The notes: a model not told the origin generated them from the sequence alone. A stretch of DNA of 64,000 nt from Symsagittifera roscoffensis (GCF_963678635.1 NC_087063.1:75291617-75355616); one strand, 5' to 3'. Shown: positions 21,984-33,724, numbered from the stretch's first letter. Program-made: numbers and translations.

Positions 21984-23461
21984 CGATTACAATTGTATCG
22001 ATGGATCAATAATAGATGGATCAATAATCGATTATAATCGATAAAAAAGTATTATAATTGATTATAATTTGAGTTAAAAAAGAGAGATTAAAATAGATTA
22101 TTAATTGATTAAAACCATTTTTATCCCAATTTTAGAAAGATTAATACTAAAGTCTTGATATAATCTCATATCGTTTCCATCATTTGATTTTACAGAAACA
22201 TAACTCATGCAAAACAATTCAAAAAACGTGAAAACAACCGAATCTTGAACATTTATTTTGCAGCAAAGAAAGAAATCGAAGTGCACCCCATATAACATTA
22301 AAATGTCTTAAGCTAAAATTGTTCGCTTTGCTTCTCAAAACTAAGCGACGTTCATCGTAACAATTTGGCAATTTGAAACGATTCTGATGTATTTAGTTTT
22401 TAGCCAGTAGATTAATTAATGATTCTTAGTGGTCGTAAACACTGCATGCGATCTCTGTGGAATATGTCAAACTCAACCGTTTCATCGAAAGTAGTCATTT
22501 GCAATAACTCTTAATTTATAAGCAAAGAAAACATTATCAAACACTCAAATTCTCATTGTTATAAAAAAGTTTCACTTTTGATTACTGGGAAAGTCCATAT
22601 GCTTGTCTCGAAAGAGTCTTGGACATAGGCAAAGCTTTTTAAAATTTTCTGATTTTTTCTTTTACTATCGAATCCCTTAACATAACCTTAACCCCTTAAT
22701 CCAGGTCTTGAGGTCATGTTAAGAGATTCGATAGTATAAGAAACAATCAGAAATTTTTAAAAAGCGTTGCCTATAACCAAGACTCTTTCGAGACAAGCAT
22801 ATGGACTTTCCTGGTAATCAAAAGTGAAAACTTTTTATAACAATGAGAATTTGAGTGTTTGATAATGTTTTCTTTGCTTATAAACTAAGAGTTATTGCAA
22901 ATGACTACTTTCGATGAAACGGTTGAGTTTGACATGTTCCACAGAGATTGCATGCAGAGTTTACGACCACTAAGAATCATTAATTAATCTACTGGCTAAA
23001 AACTAAATACATCAGAATCGTTTCAAATTGTCAAGATGTTACGATGAACGTCGCTTAGTTTTGAGAAGTAAAGCGAACAATTTTAGCGTAAGACATTTTA
23101 ATGTTATATGGGGTGCACTTCGATTTCTTTCTTTGCTGCAAAATAAAAGTTCAAGGTTCAGTTGTTTTCACGTTTTTTGAATTTTTTGCACGAGTTATGT
23201 TTCTGTAAAATCAAATGATGGAAATTATATGAGTAAAGATTTGGTCAGCCCACCACCCGCATCCAGTTTCAAGCCTATTAATCGATTATATCATGACTTT
23301 AGTATAAATCTTACTAAAATTGGGGTAAAAATGATTTGGGATAAAAATGGTTTATAATCTCTCTTTTAAACTCAAATTATAATCAATTATAATACTTTTT
23401 TTATCAATTATAATCGATTATTGATCCATCTATTTTTGATCCATCGATACAATTGTAATCG
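21984..23461. repeat. Expanded palindrome, about 1.48 kb
   Basis: The left arm (21984 to about 22700) is repeated as its reverse complement to 23461, with the centre near 22710. Paired landmarks include GTGCACCCCATATAAC (22282) with GTTATATGGGGTGCAC (23103), and GCATATGGACTTTCC (22797) with GGAAAGTCCATATGC (22589). At 23462 the sequence resumes exactly where copy 1 leaves its short palindrome (5945). The arms have some differences, so the event is not very recent. Confidence 0.9.
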
Positions 23462-24172
23462 GACTTATGGACTTTCCTAATAATAGAAAGTGAAAATTTT
23501 TTATAATAATTAGAAAAGTAGTTAATGGTTAACCAGAAAAAAAATAGTTAATGGAAAATTAGCCTGTAAAATAGTTAATGGTTTATAGTGGACGTAAACA
23601 CTGCATGCGGTCTCTGTGGAGTGAGTCAAACTTAACCGTTTAATCGAAAATAGTCAATTTGCAGTAAATCTTGGTTTTTAAGCAGAGGAAACATTTTAGA
23701 GACCTCAAATTCTCATTGTCATAAAAACTTTTCTCTATTGATTATTAGGAAAACCCATATGCTTTTCTCGAAGGAGTTTTAGATATAGGCAAGGTTTTTT
23801 AAAAATTTTTTGGTGTTTCTTATTGTATCGAGTCCCTTAAAACGACCTTATGTTGATTGCTTGAGTTTTTGTTTTTCTGTTGTGAACATGCTCATTCGGC
23901 GACGTTCGATGTAACTTCAAGCTGGTTCCCTTCAATGTGTAATTATGGTGGAAAAATGAGAAGTTATGGAAATGAAAGCTAAAAACTAATGTTTCATCAC
24001 AACATATGTATGGTGCGACCTCTTCACAGTTTTGAGTCAGTTTCGCTCTAGCTAGGCGGATACATAAAAAAGAAATTAAGTTTCTTGCAGAGAGGTGGAT
24101 TAACCATTGCAGGCTGAACTGTTTCATGATTGTTTTTACCACAAATATCGGATTATTTACAAAAACTAAATG
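23462..24172. other. Non-coding stretch of copy 2
   Basis: Matches 5945-6655. The minus-strand open frame at 23837-24178 has no counterpart of similar sequence in copy 1, because several indels interrupt it, so I do not call a gene. Confidence 0.55.
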
Positions 24173-25135
24173 TTTCACAACAAGCTAGATCGTTTCAAAA
24201 AAATTTTCAAAAAAAAAGAAAAAGAAAACTAAATTAGCATGCATGTGCTTTTGCATGCTTTGTATAGTTGCAGCAACTGCATACCAAAAAAGTCAATAAT
24301 CAGTCCATAACTACTCATGGTAATTTTACATAAATCTTGCTGCGTTCATAAGATTTTTCAAGGAAATTTACTGAAAGGAGAATTTTTAAAAGCAACATTG
24401 TATCGTTTTGTTTTTAATTTCCTAGCTTAAAAAGTCTATATAACAAACCTATTGAAGTATCAATTAGGAAATTTTATAGAATCTGGTGAATTTTTTTAAA
24501 AAAAATTCTTGTGTAAGTTAAAACAAAAAGAGTTAGTAAGGAGTAGATTTTCTACTTGAGTTAGTTTTTCGTTTAGTTTCCTTTACTAACTCAAAAACGT
24601 TTCCAACATAAACAGAAATATAAACTCCTAATTATTTTCAAAAACATACGATTTCACAACAAGCTCGGTCGTTTCAAAAAAATTTAAAAAAACAGAAAAA
24701 AAAACTAAATTAGCAAACATGTGCTTTTGCATGCTTTGTATAGTTGCAGCAACTGCATACCACAAAAGTCAATAATCAGTCCATAACTACTCATGGTAAT
24801 TTTACATAAATCTTGCTGCGTTCATAAGAATCTTCAAGGATGTTTACTGAAAGGAGAATTTCTTAAAAGCAAAATTGTATCGTTTTTTTTTCATTTCCTA
24901 GCTTGAAAAGTCTAATTAACAAAGCTATTGAAGTATCAATTAGGAAAATATATAGAATCTATTGAAAATTTTTTCAAAAAAAAAAATCTCGGGTAAGTTA
25001 AAACAAAAAGAGTTAGTAAGGAGTAGATTTTCTCCTTGAGTTAGTTTTTCGTTTAGTTTCCTTTGTTAACTCAAAAACTTATCCAGCATAAACAGAAATA
25101 TGAACTCCTAATTGTTTTCAAAAACATACATTTTC
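24173..25135 (+). repeat. Tandem duplication, about 480-bp unit, 2 copies
   Basis: The segment starting TTTCACAACAAGCTAGATCG near 24172 recurs from about 24652, with GCAGCAACTGCATACC and GTTAGTTTTTCGTTTAGTTTCC at matching places. Copy 1 has a single unit (6650-7130). Confidence 0.85.
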
Positions 25136-25499
25136 ATAGAAAACGTTTAAAATCTTCTAACTGCTCGACAAAAAAACTTTAAATGTACGTCAAAATTTAC
25201 AATTTCAAATAGTAGCAGCTTCAAACTGTTTTAAGAATATAAAAAAATGTGTTGTAGTTGCCTACACCCTTCAAAAACTCATAAATTGTTTTCTGAAAAA
25301 AAGACAACACATGAAGGAAAGAAATGTTTTTGGTAAGAGCCTTTCCCGACTATTTAAACTTTTCCATAAAAAACGCCGGGTTGTCTTCAGGAACGATGCA
25401 ATGCTACGGTCTCTTACGACATAGACTACAGCGAACTACAACCGCAACTTCATCAATATGCTCTGCAACTGACTGAAATTTCGTTGCACTTACAAATTA

Positions 25500-26115
25500 T
25501 TTCAAAGCATTCTTCGACTTTTTCGCTGGTCATTTTCTAGTCCTTTCGGTGTCTTCATCTGAGCAAACTTTTTCCCTTGAATTTGGATTCTGTTTTATGT
25601 CCAGTGTCCAGCTTTTTCCCCCAATTGCTAGCTTTTCTCGTTTTATTGTCAGAGCAACTATTTCTCTTCAAAAAGTTTCATTGTAGCTGTTTTCTCTCTT
25701 GCTGTGTCCAATAGCAGTCCAATTAGAGCAATATGTCCTCTTCGAAATTGATTACATCCCGCATTTATCGCTCTCGCTTGTCGTCTCTAGCTTTTCGCGT
25801 TTGATCATCGGAACAAACCTTCCTATTCCGTTTGGTACCGTCCAGCTTTTCTAGCCAGCTTCTTGTCTCGAACATTTCTCGTTCGCTCGTCAAAGCAAAA
25901 ATTCCTTCAAACCAGACTCCGTTCAGTTTTCTTTTCTCGCTTGCTAGTCCACACTAGCCTTCCGCATTGGTTCGACAGTGCAAACTTTCCTCTTTAAATT
26001 CGATTCCATTCTCCTTTTTTGCCGCTTGCTAGTCGTCTCTAGCTTTTTGCGTTTGATCGTCGGAACAACCCTTTATCCTGAATTCGGTTCAGTCCGGCTT
26101 TTTCCCCCAGCTATT
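25500..26115. repeat. Degenerate repeat around TAGCTTTTCGCGTTTGATC
   Basis: Related words (CTAGCTTTTCTCGTTTTATTG, CTAGCTTTTCGCGTTTGATC, GAACATTTCTCGTTCGCTCG, CTAGCTTTTTGCGTTTGATC) occur near 25634, 25786, 25878 and 26037, followed by GTCnGAnCAA. The left part is shared with 7390-7600. There is no gene. Confidence 0.6.
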
Positions 26116-26365
26116 CGTCTGCAGTTTTTCTATAATGGCTTAAGCAATGACAAAAGTAATAAGAAATGAACATCCCTGCTCCACCATCAACAACATAGTA
26201 ACCTATTAAGAAATAGTTCAAAAACTCAGAGAGAAAAAAAAAGAGAAGGCCTAAAAAACTTAGAAAAGGACTTCAATTAAGTTAAGAGCAGCTAGTACAA
26301 GAATAAGGTGCCTTTTTTTAATTTTTTTTCAAATACATTTTACAATATTTTTTTTCTCATTTTTC

Positions 26366-26580
26366 AGAAAACTGGTGCATTACGCGGAAAAATTGCCAGT
26401 TTTACTTTGCTGCTGATGTGTTCTTTAAGGGCTCACTGCCTTTTGACGTCCTCCCGGATGTACTTAGTGTAAAATTTTGGAAACCAACTTGTTACTATAC
26501 ACTATTACAACCCAGTGAGAAAAAATGTATAGGAACAATTCAATGGTTGATCATTCGGAATGTTTATATAACACGCCTTT
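26366..26580 (+). CDS. Possible exon after a strong splice acceptor
   Basis: A long pyrimidine tract ending CTCATTTTTCAG (26354-26365) precedes a frame open for about 70 codons to a stop near 26587. It contains the coding-like segment FFKGSLPFDVLPDVL. I do not recognise the product and found no partner exon. It could equally be chance. Confidence 0.22.
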
Positions 26581-26589
26581 GGAATTAAA

Positions 26590-27236
26590 AAGCTTTAAAT
26601 TTAGCTTCTTTCAATTTTTTGTGATCTAAGACAAATGCTGCATTGTTTTTGCTGCTGCATGCTGACTGAGTTGCGTAATCATAAAATTCAAGCCCTGATT
26701 CTCACTGGTTTTTCTCAGTCAGACAAAAACCATGTCAAAAAACCACGCTTATTTTTAAATGTTTGACTATTTTCTTCCTCGAATGACCCTGGTTTTGAAG
26801 TGCAACTTGTCAGATTAACTCCAGGGCTATGAAGCTATGATTTTGTTTACTGTGAAATTTTTACTAGTACAAAATTACATCGATATGCAAAGAAACTTCA
26901 ATTGTTTCGCTAGCTAGATTTTTTTTTGCTAGATATTTTTTGAGCTGGATTTTTTGTCGAAAGTTTCTCAATGGCTCTAACTGCCTAAAAATATATCTTC
27001 AAAACATATAACAAAATAAGTTTTTTTGTAATTTTTTTTTTCAGATTCTTTCAGATATCATTTTTGAAAATTTAGATCAAATCGGGCTAAAAGTGTGAAT
27101 TTTTTAACTGGTTTTTTCCAGGCTGAGAAGTTAAATTTCCGTTCTGAAAAATTTTTATCGAAAAAAAATTTATAGAGTAATTTTCTTTTACACTTCGTGG
27201 TTGAAACAAGAGTATATTTTAAATTATTATGATCTC
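26590..27236. other. Stretch without a recognisable gene
   Basis: AT-rich intergenic sequence between the possible exon and the transporter pseudogene. I see no repeats of note. Confidence 0.5.
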
Positions 27237-30200
27237 TCATCCAAGCTTGCTGGGTAATAAATCTGACCTATCAAACCCAGTTCGTGCTAAAAAGGTAACA
27301 TGCGATGCTGTTGTGAACAACGCAATTACACAGATTAATAAACTGATGAAATAGTATCCGATATACTCATTGATGGTTCCTCCAAAAACAGACGCGCCCA
27401 TAATTCGGCCACATCACATCATAATGATGTAACTGACCGATGCAAATGTTCGCATTTGTTCTATACTTTCATCCCCTCCCTGTTTCACTGCTTTTGATTG
27501 AATGATGAGGTAGAAAGGGATGTCGATTCCATCGATTGACAAGGGATTCACTTTCAGTAGAATTACTGCCCAAGATTTGGTCTCAATTTCAGGCATGAAG
27601 TATGGCAGAAACATTGCGAAGGCAGTGATAGGCGTGAATATTTGTGCACAGAGCATAGACTCTGTTAACCAATACGCCCGCTGTAGCACCTGAAAACCAA
27701 CAAGAGAGTGAAAGTCATGAGTAAGGGCAAAAAAAATTAGAGAGGCCTGCGATTTAAAATAAGATCGACGTGGCTCGAACTTGATAATTCCTGGCCGACA
27801 AAACTGAACATTGCCAGTTCCAGACGAGCGTAACCAAATCTTGCAAGTCTAGACCAATGCGATGAAAAAAAACCGGCATAAGGAGCACGATTGAAAAGAA
27901 ACCACCGCAACCGGTGCAACTAGCAAAAAAAACCAACACAATCCACCAAAATTAGGTTGCGCCCAAAGTCTTTTCCTAACTTGCGAAAAAGTAATTTCTT
28001 AGTTTGCACCACAGTATTTTCGTAGACTCGTCAATTTTTTCCCGTTAAACAATACTGCAAGCCAAAACTTTATAAAAATATAAATATTTTCTTAGGAAAA
28101 TTCGTTTGTTTTCCACTCCTTGTTTGGCTTTAGCGCGACTAACAAAAATACTTTCAAAAATGAATCTGACAGGATTAAAAAGATCTTGAGCGGCATTGCA
28201 ACTAAGAAAAAACTGTACGGTAAAACTTTTACCTGCGGCGCGAGTACGAAGATCGGTGTGAAAACTATAAGTGGGGCAATTTTCAACTAATTTTGGGTCT
28301 CGGCTATGGAATTTATGTTAGTCTTAAGGATCAAAGCAAACACGTTGAACTTTGACAAATTTAACCTAGCATTTTATTTAAATTTATTATTTCTTAAATT
28401 TAATTTCTACTCAAAATTTTTCGGATGTGTTCGTAAGTGAAACAAGTGACAGAGAGCATGGTTACTCCAAGCTAAAGTCACTAGCAATCATACGGTCTTG
28501 CATTTACACTGATTTGGAAACGACTTGACTATTATTGTCAAAACAATAGTAGGGAAAAAGCAAACTTCTAAATTTTGATAAAAAATTTTAAAGGTTTTAA
28601 TTTTGTGAATTTGAAAATTCAATTAATCCTACCTTGACCAAGCCATACAAAATTGTGCAATATATAAAAAATATGTTTTTGAGATTTTTGAAAATGTTTT
28701 TTTTCTGAGAGACCTTTCGTATATCTAGTAATATGTTATGCGCACAAAAAAATAAATAAGTTTACATGCAAATTTCTTTTTTGGAAAATGTTTGGTCAAG
28801 CGCAAAGTTCGTTTTGCGCTAGAAAAAATAATTTTTTTTCTTTTTTGGGGCAATTTTGAATAGAATCATAGAATTTTTAGACTGGCCAAAAATATTCTAT
28901 TAATGGAAATTTTATGATCAGAATTTTTCGCCGAAAAGTTTTTCTTTTTTATTTATAACGATACACCGACTGTTATGCTGAAACAAGAAAAATTATTTCA
29001 GAAAACTTGAGTAGCCAAGAAACGATACCTTTAACTAAATTTCTATATATAAATTTAATAGCAAAGAAACACTCAAAAGATTTTCAAAAATGTTTGGATC
29101 CGTATGTTCGAGTGAGAAATTTTCAGAATAACTAGAGATTAAGAGTCGCATAGAAAAAAAATTACGTTTGGAAGCAATACGGTTTGAACATTCTAAAAAG
29201 TACTCCCATATCGCAGAACTTCTTATAAAAATCTTATAATATTTTCTCTTATTTTACAATTTTTTGATCAGAAAAGTTTTCATGAGGAAAGTTCTCAAAG
29301 AACAACATTACTTATATATAAGTATCTACGCTTCTGTCAAGGTTAAACTGTTGTCAAAAATTTATATTGATTACAATTTTTAAAGTAACTTTTAACTAAC
29401 TGCGGTATTTATGCTCTGGGCTTCTATTATTGTACTCAGCAGCAGCAGAGAACTTGTTTCTAGTCGGAAGAAAACTTTAAATAATCGTGAAAAATAATAC
29501 GGAAAATATCGTGCGAAGAGTTCAATTCTTACAACTGACTTTCTTATAAGGATTCCTAAGTTGTAAAATTCTTGGAGTCTAATCCTGTAAGAAATTGTGA
29601 AACCCTTATAAGAAAACTTCTAAGATAGCGACTTTTGGTCAATTTGGGAAAAACAACTAGATTGGCTAGCGTTAAGATACATTTTTCAGAAGTAAAGTAC
29701 ATTGTTAATAGAAGTCTGGCTTTTCAGAACCTCCTTACTTTTGTGAGAACAAAATTAGTAGATGTTAACATATTTTGTTTCAGGACATCGCAGTTTTCAA
29801 AATTGTATAAAATTTTAATCATTATTATTCTGTTTTTGGCTAATGTTTGATGAGAAAACTTTTTTACAATTTTTTATCTCTTCAATTTTTTGAAAGGCCA
29901 GAGCAACAATGAAAACAACTTTCTTAAAATTAAAAACTAAAATGAAGAAACAAATATTTTTTTGCATTATCTTTATTACCTGTGACTCCTCCAACGATTG
30001 ACACAAACACAAATCCCATGCTGCCCAAGTCAATCCCAATAGCCTCTTGAAAAGGAAGAGAGTAGGCTGCATCTCGAAAACACGACATGATACACACAAC
30101 CATCTATGGAATCATCACTCTCATAGTCGATAATGCGCAGAATTTTTTGAATGATTTGTTTTTTCGTTAACGCTTGAGTTCCTTGCTGGTGGTAAAATGA

Positions 30201-30880
30201 ATATAGCTATCCATGAAAACATAGCCTCAAGGACGCATGCAAATAAAAAAAAGAGCACAGTAACATCCGATTGGTATAAGGGCGCTTCCCATAATAGACC
30301 CAGAAATCGTTCCAATAGAAAAAGATGTCTGAATTGTGCCTGCCATTAAGCCTGCCTTGCCAGGAAAGCATTTTAGAGGTATTGGAGTTAAGATTGCATA
30401 TTACATTGCAATCCCAATACCATTTATCGCTCTGGTAAAAAAGCAAAATGTGAAATAAAAGCCCGAGCCGGATATAAAATGTAGGAGTCCAAAGGAGAAG
30501 ATAGTAATTGAACATAGTAATGTTCCGATAGTTGAGACAAGTTTGGTGTTTTTCGGAGTAGTGAATGCTCCGAACACGAATGAGGAGAAAAGACAGGAGA
30601 AGTCTTAAGATCCGCTTATGATTCCCAGAGATTAAGACTGTGTCTAACCTATGAAATATATTGACGCTAAAATGAGTATACAGAGCAGGCGCGAGTAGAA
30701 CGTAAGACCATTTATCCATGAGGGAAAGGATCAACATACGGGCTGTGCAGCTCATGACGGCGAACCGCTGCTGTGACCCTGCTTAAAGTATACATGCAGC
30801 TTTTCGGTTACTGGGCTGGGTAATGTTGCCTCATCTTCAAGCAACGAGCACGGATTATGATGGGCCGCCTCGAACATCCG
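27237..30880 (-). pseudogene. MFS transporter, SLC18B1-like, decayed multi-exon gene
   Basis: Pieces of one transporter lie in order on the minus strand. An acidic N-terminal stretch with a dileucine (SLLEDE, about 30870-30790) precedes a first membrane segment ending LLAPALY (about 30700). Next come GAFTTPKNTK, FTRAINGIG and FPGKAGLMAG (30600-30340), the GTISGSIMGSALIPIG helix (about 30300), and a loop ending ILPPARN (about 30190). A later helix pair includes AAYSLPFQEAIG and MGFVFVSIVGG (30085-29990), and a C-terminal exon (27689-27237) begins after the acceptor GGTTTTCAG. This order matches the vesicular polyamine transporter family, which moves amines into vesicles by proton exchange. At least three in-frame stops (two TAA near 30608 and 30397, a TGA near 27415) and several frame changes make it a pseudogene. 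A donor-like GTAATA lies near 29985. Bases 28310-29985 read as intron. Confidence 0.72.
28311..29984. other. Intron-like AT-rich sequence inside the transporter pseudogene
   Basis: No coding-like segment on either strand apart from a possible weak exon remnant at 28100-28290 (minus). The open frame at 29635-29850 (plus) shows no domain. The sequence looks like intron or decayed DNA. Confidence 0.5.
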
Positions 30881-31074
30881 ACCTTTCGATAGAGAGGCGG
30901 AGATATAACCACATCACCAACGCTTCCCTACTTATTCTGATGCTCGTGTTAAAGGGAAGAATGCGCCTTTTAGAAAATCTGTAGTCAATCAGGTTTTTCT
31001 ATTTGATTCATCACTGAGATACTCTTGTAAGAGCTATACCCGAGTCGAAATTTTTCACCTAATTTGAAGCAAGA

Positions 31075-31470
31075 TTTGAGCGGTTTGAGCGGTTTTTTAG
31101 ACAATTACGCTCAAAATCTTGCTTTAAAATGAGTGGTTTGAGCGGTTTTCGAACGGTTTATCTAAAAAAAATCGCTCAAAAATCGCGCAAGATTTGAACG
31201 GTTTTGAGCGGTTTATCTAAAAAAAAACGCTCAAAAACCGCGCAGGATTGAGCGGTTTTTCTAGATAAATCGCTCAAAACCGCTCAAATCTTGCGCGGTT
31301 TTTGAGCGGTTTTTTTTAAGATAAACCGCTCAAAAACCGTTCAAATCTTGCGCGGTTTTTGAGCGGTTTTTTTAGATAAACCGCTCAAAACCGTTCAAAT
31401 CTTGCGCGGTTTTTGAGTGGTTTTTTATCGATAAACCGATCAAAAACCGCTCAAACCGCTCATTTTTTAT
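31075..31470. repeat. Foldback satellite of GAGCGGTTTTT units
   Basis: About six units of 60-70 bp contain GAGCGGTTTTTTAGATAAACCGCTC, each itself a hairpin, and are arranged so that the left half mirrors the right around 31255. Recurrent words are GCGCGGTTTTTGAGCGG and its complement. There is no coding potential. Confidence 0.9.
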
Positions 31471-31578
31471 CAGGTTTGATCCAAAGGGAATTGTTGTGGC
31501 TAGAAATTTGTTTCTTTTTTTTAAATTTTTTTTTTCAATTCTGTTTTCCAAAGATTGTGAAACTATACTTCTTAAGAA

Positions 31579-31607
31579 ACCCTAACCCTAACCCTAACCC
31601 TAACCCG
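31579..31607 (+). repeat. Interstitial telomeric repeat, (CCCTAA)n
   Basis: Nearly five head-to-tail copies of CCCTAA (TTAGGG on the other strand), followed by CCCGACCCCGAG. This is the telomere unit of most animals other than arthropods and some worms. The open frames on both strands here just translate the repeat. Confidence 0.9.
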
Positions 31608-31841
31608 ACCCCGAGTCATTTTCGGAAAAGAGGAACTGTGTGGCTCCGACCTTCGAGATCTCAGTTTGACTCGTCGTAAACTACCAATTTGTGACGAGTA
31701 AAACTGAGCAAAAAACCTGGTTTTAAAACCTCGTTTTTGATGAGCAAAGTGCTTTAAATTGAGCAAAAGCACTCTTAATTAATTTAAGTTTGATTAAAAA
31801 CAAGTTTTAACATGTTTCTGAACATCTTGCCTTTTATGAAA

Positions 31842-31947
31842 AAATGATTATCATACAATTTTCATATTTGGAAATTGTATGATAACCATTTTATTGTGTG
31901 CATGTCTCTGCCAGGTATTACCATTGGGGGACCTGGCAGAGACATGC
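31842..31947. repeat. Two adjacent perfect or near-perfect hairpins
   Basis: The first runs from AAAATGATTATCATACAATTT to its mirror ending GATAACCATTTT (31842-31892, loop about 6). The second has arms GCATGTCTCTGCCAGGT (31900-31916) and ACCTGGCAGAGACATGC (31931-31947), a perfect 17-bp stem with a 14-base loop. The word CTTATCATACAATTTT of the first recurs near 42645. Confidence 0.85.
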
Positions 31948-32113
31948 AGACACCCTCGAATATAGCCAAAATAGCCCCCACGCCCACTACTGCCATTCTT
32001 CTGATTTCAGAAGGACCTTGTTCGGTCTCCTTATCTTTCTGATCAGTATTCGATGGCTTAGTTCTGTCTGATAACTCTGTTGTGATTATGTTTTCCGAGG
32101 AATTTTGCTCCAT
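31931..32113 (-). CDS. Candidate first exon of a membrane protein
   Basis: Starts with ATG at 32113 in a good context (AAAAATGG), and is open to and beyond a weak donor (CAG then GTCCCC, about 31930). The product has a hydrophilic N-terminus of about 40 residues rich in S, T, E and K, then a hydrophobic helix (VVGVGAILAIFEGVCM) followed by SLPG. This layout fits the N-terminus of a transporter of the same broad type as the neighbouring pseudogene, but that is inference. Its last 17 bases are mirrored 14 bases downstream. It may be a relic or a first exon whose partners lie outside recognisable sequence. Confidence 0.35.
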
Positions 32114-32139
32114 TTTTCGCAACTGACAAACAGTATTTT

Positions 32140-32789
32140 CAGATACGTTTATTTATCAATTAAAACTGCCTGCTTGATGAGATTTACCAAAATATAATAA
32201 CTATTTTCTTGTTAATATCAATCAATCAAATAAAAATTGTGTTTAAATTTGAATAGATGAGAAGACTTCTGTATACACCAGTATAACTCCTCTAAAAATT
32301 GAGAGATGAAACAACTGCCCATTCGTGTACCAACAATCCCCTTATAATCTGTCAAAAAATATGACTTAAATACACAAACAAATCTTTACCATTTAAATAA
32401 TTTTACAAACCCAGTCTTTTGATGATTGATAATTTCGCCAATTTTTATCACATATAGATCTCACAGAAGAACTCTCTTTGTATCTGAAGATATAAACCCA
32501 AAATTTTGCAATTGTAATCATTATGCCATGGCAGATGTCAATCTTGTCAAGATCATGCAAAACCATATTGTGAAGATTTTGGCAAGATAGCACTGATGTT
32601 CAAAATCAAAACAACTGATTTCAACTTCAAAATTGATATGTATAATCAATCCACTCCTTTTTCACGAAATTTTTTAAAGTTTCAACTAATTTGGATCATA
32701 TAACTTCAGTCTTAAATGTTTTTGTTGTTCTAACTACAAAAAAAAACGACCAAAAATTTGTGTTCGGTGTGTTTTTTTTCAAATTAAGA
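32140..32789. other. Stretch without a recognisable gene
   Basis: AT-rich, with no repeats or open frames worth calling. The frame at 32393-32593 (minus) has no domain. Confidence 0.5.
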
Positions 32790-33200
32790 GTTTTTTAACA
32801 AAATTAAACTCTTTCGACAATTTTAGACTCTTTAATTAGCCATTTTGACGAATTTTTTTTCTATATCATCTGCAAATCATTGCTGCATTGAGTTTAAATT
32901 TAAAATGATTTTTCACCCATGATCATTTTTCGGGGTTTAAAGAATTGCCAATTTGGCTAATTTGGGATAATTAACACGCGATGTGTTTCGCGCTATCAAC
33001 GCTTAGGCGGAGATTTAATCCGTCTCAGAAAAAAATAGAAAACATGGTACTTGTCTTATTGATACGTCACTAGAAGCCAAATCTATCGCGTGGTACTTTT
33101 TATGACTTGTAAGGGCTCTATTCATCAATATTTTTTTTAAAACCGAACACTGCTCCAAGACGTTAAAAGACAGTCAAAACATTCAGGGTTTTTAACGAAA
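32790..33200 (+). repeat. Repeat A copy, diverged
   Basis: Recognised by GACTCTTTAATTAGCCATTTT near 32825, TTAACACGCGATGTG near 32970, GGCGGAGATTTAATCCG near 33006 and ACATTCAGGG near 33180, in the standard order. Confidence 0.7.
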
Positions 33201-33724
33201 ATTAATAACATTTAGGAACATATCATCCAGGGTTAACCTCCGTAGGCCAAAAATGCTAATCTTAAAATTCCCTTAACTAAGTCCATGAGAAAATGCTAAT
33301 CATGTAAATTTCATTAATTGTGGCATTTCATTAATTTATTCCAATTTTAAAAGAACTTTTCTTGGTTTTGCACGAAAGTCGGCGTATCGACAAAAATAAG
33401 AAAAAAATTGGCAAAAAAATGCTGATCATATTTTTCTATAGATGGAAATTGTATAATTCTAATTTTTTTGACAACGAGATCAAAATATTGTCCAAGTAGT
33501 TTCAACAATGCTCAAAAAAAATTTTCCAGAGCAAATTGAATTTCGTGCTCAGCAAAGGTTTCCCATAAAAAATGTTGACAACATTTAGTTTTTTTTTGTA
33601 CTTAACATAAGGTTTTCCTGAATACACAAAGCTTAGATTCATTTTTCATTTCTCACAAATTTTTTTGTTCAAAAACGCTCAAAAAATTTATTTGTTTTCT
33701 CTTGTATATTTTTGTATGCTATAG
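33201..33724. other. Stretch without a recognisable gene
   Basis: AT-rich. The word AAAATGCTAATCAT or AAATGCTGATCAT recurs at 33250, 33290 and 33418 and resembles the hairpin word at 31845. I see no gene. Confidence 0.45.

Larger units (their letters stand above)
16479..25715 (+). repeat. Segmental duplication, copy 2
   Basis: Paralogue of 1-7600 but about 1.6 kb longer. The extra length is explained by four events: a 132-bp in-frame duplication in the acidic exon, an inner foldback kept at 19160-19840, an enlarged palindrome (21984-23461), and a tandem duplication of about 480 bp (24173-25135). It has lost the right outer arm of the first foldback. Single-base differences from copy 1 are few. 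Confidence 0.93.

Noticed and set aside
31413-31772. Open frames on both strands over the telomeric repeat
   Set aside because: They translate CCCTAA and its complement and part of the foldback satellite.
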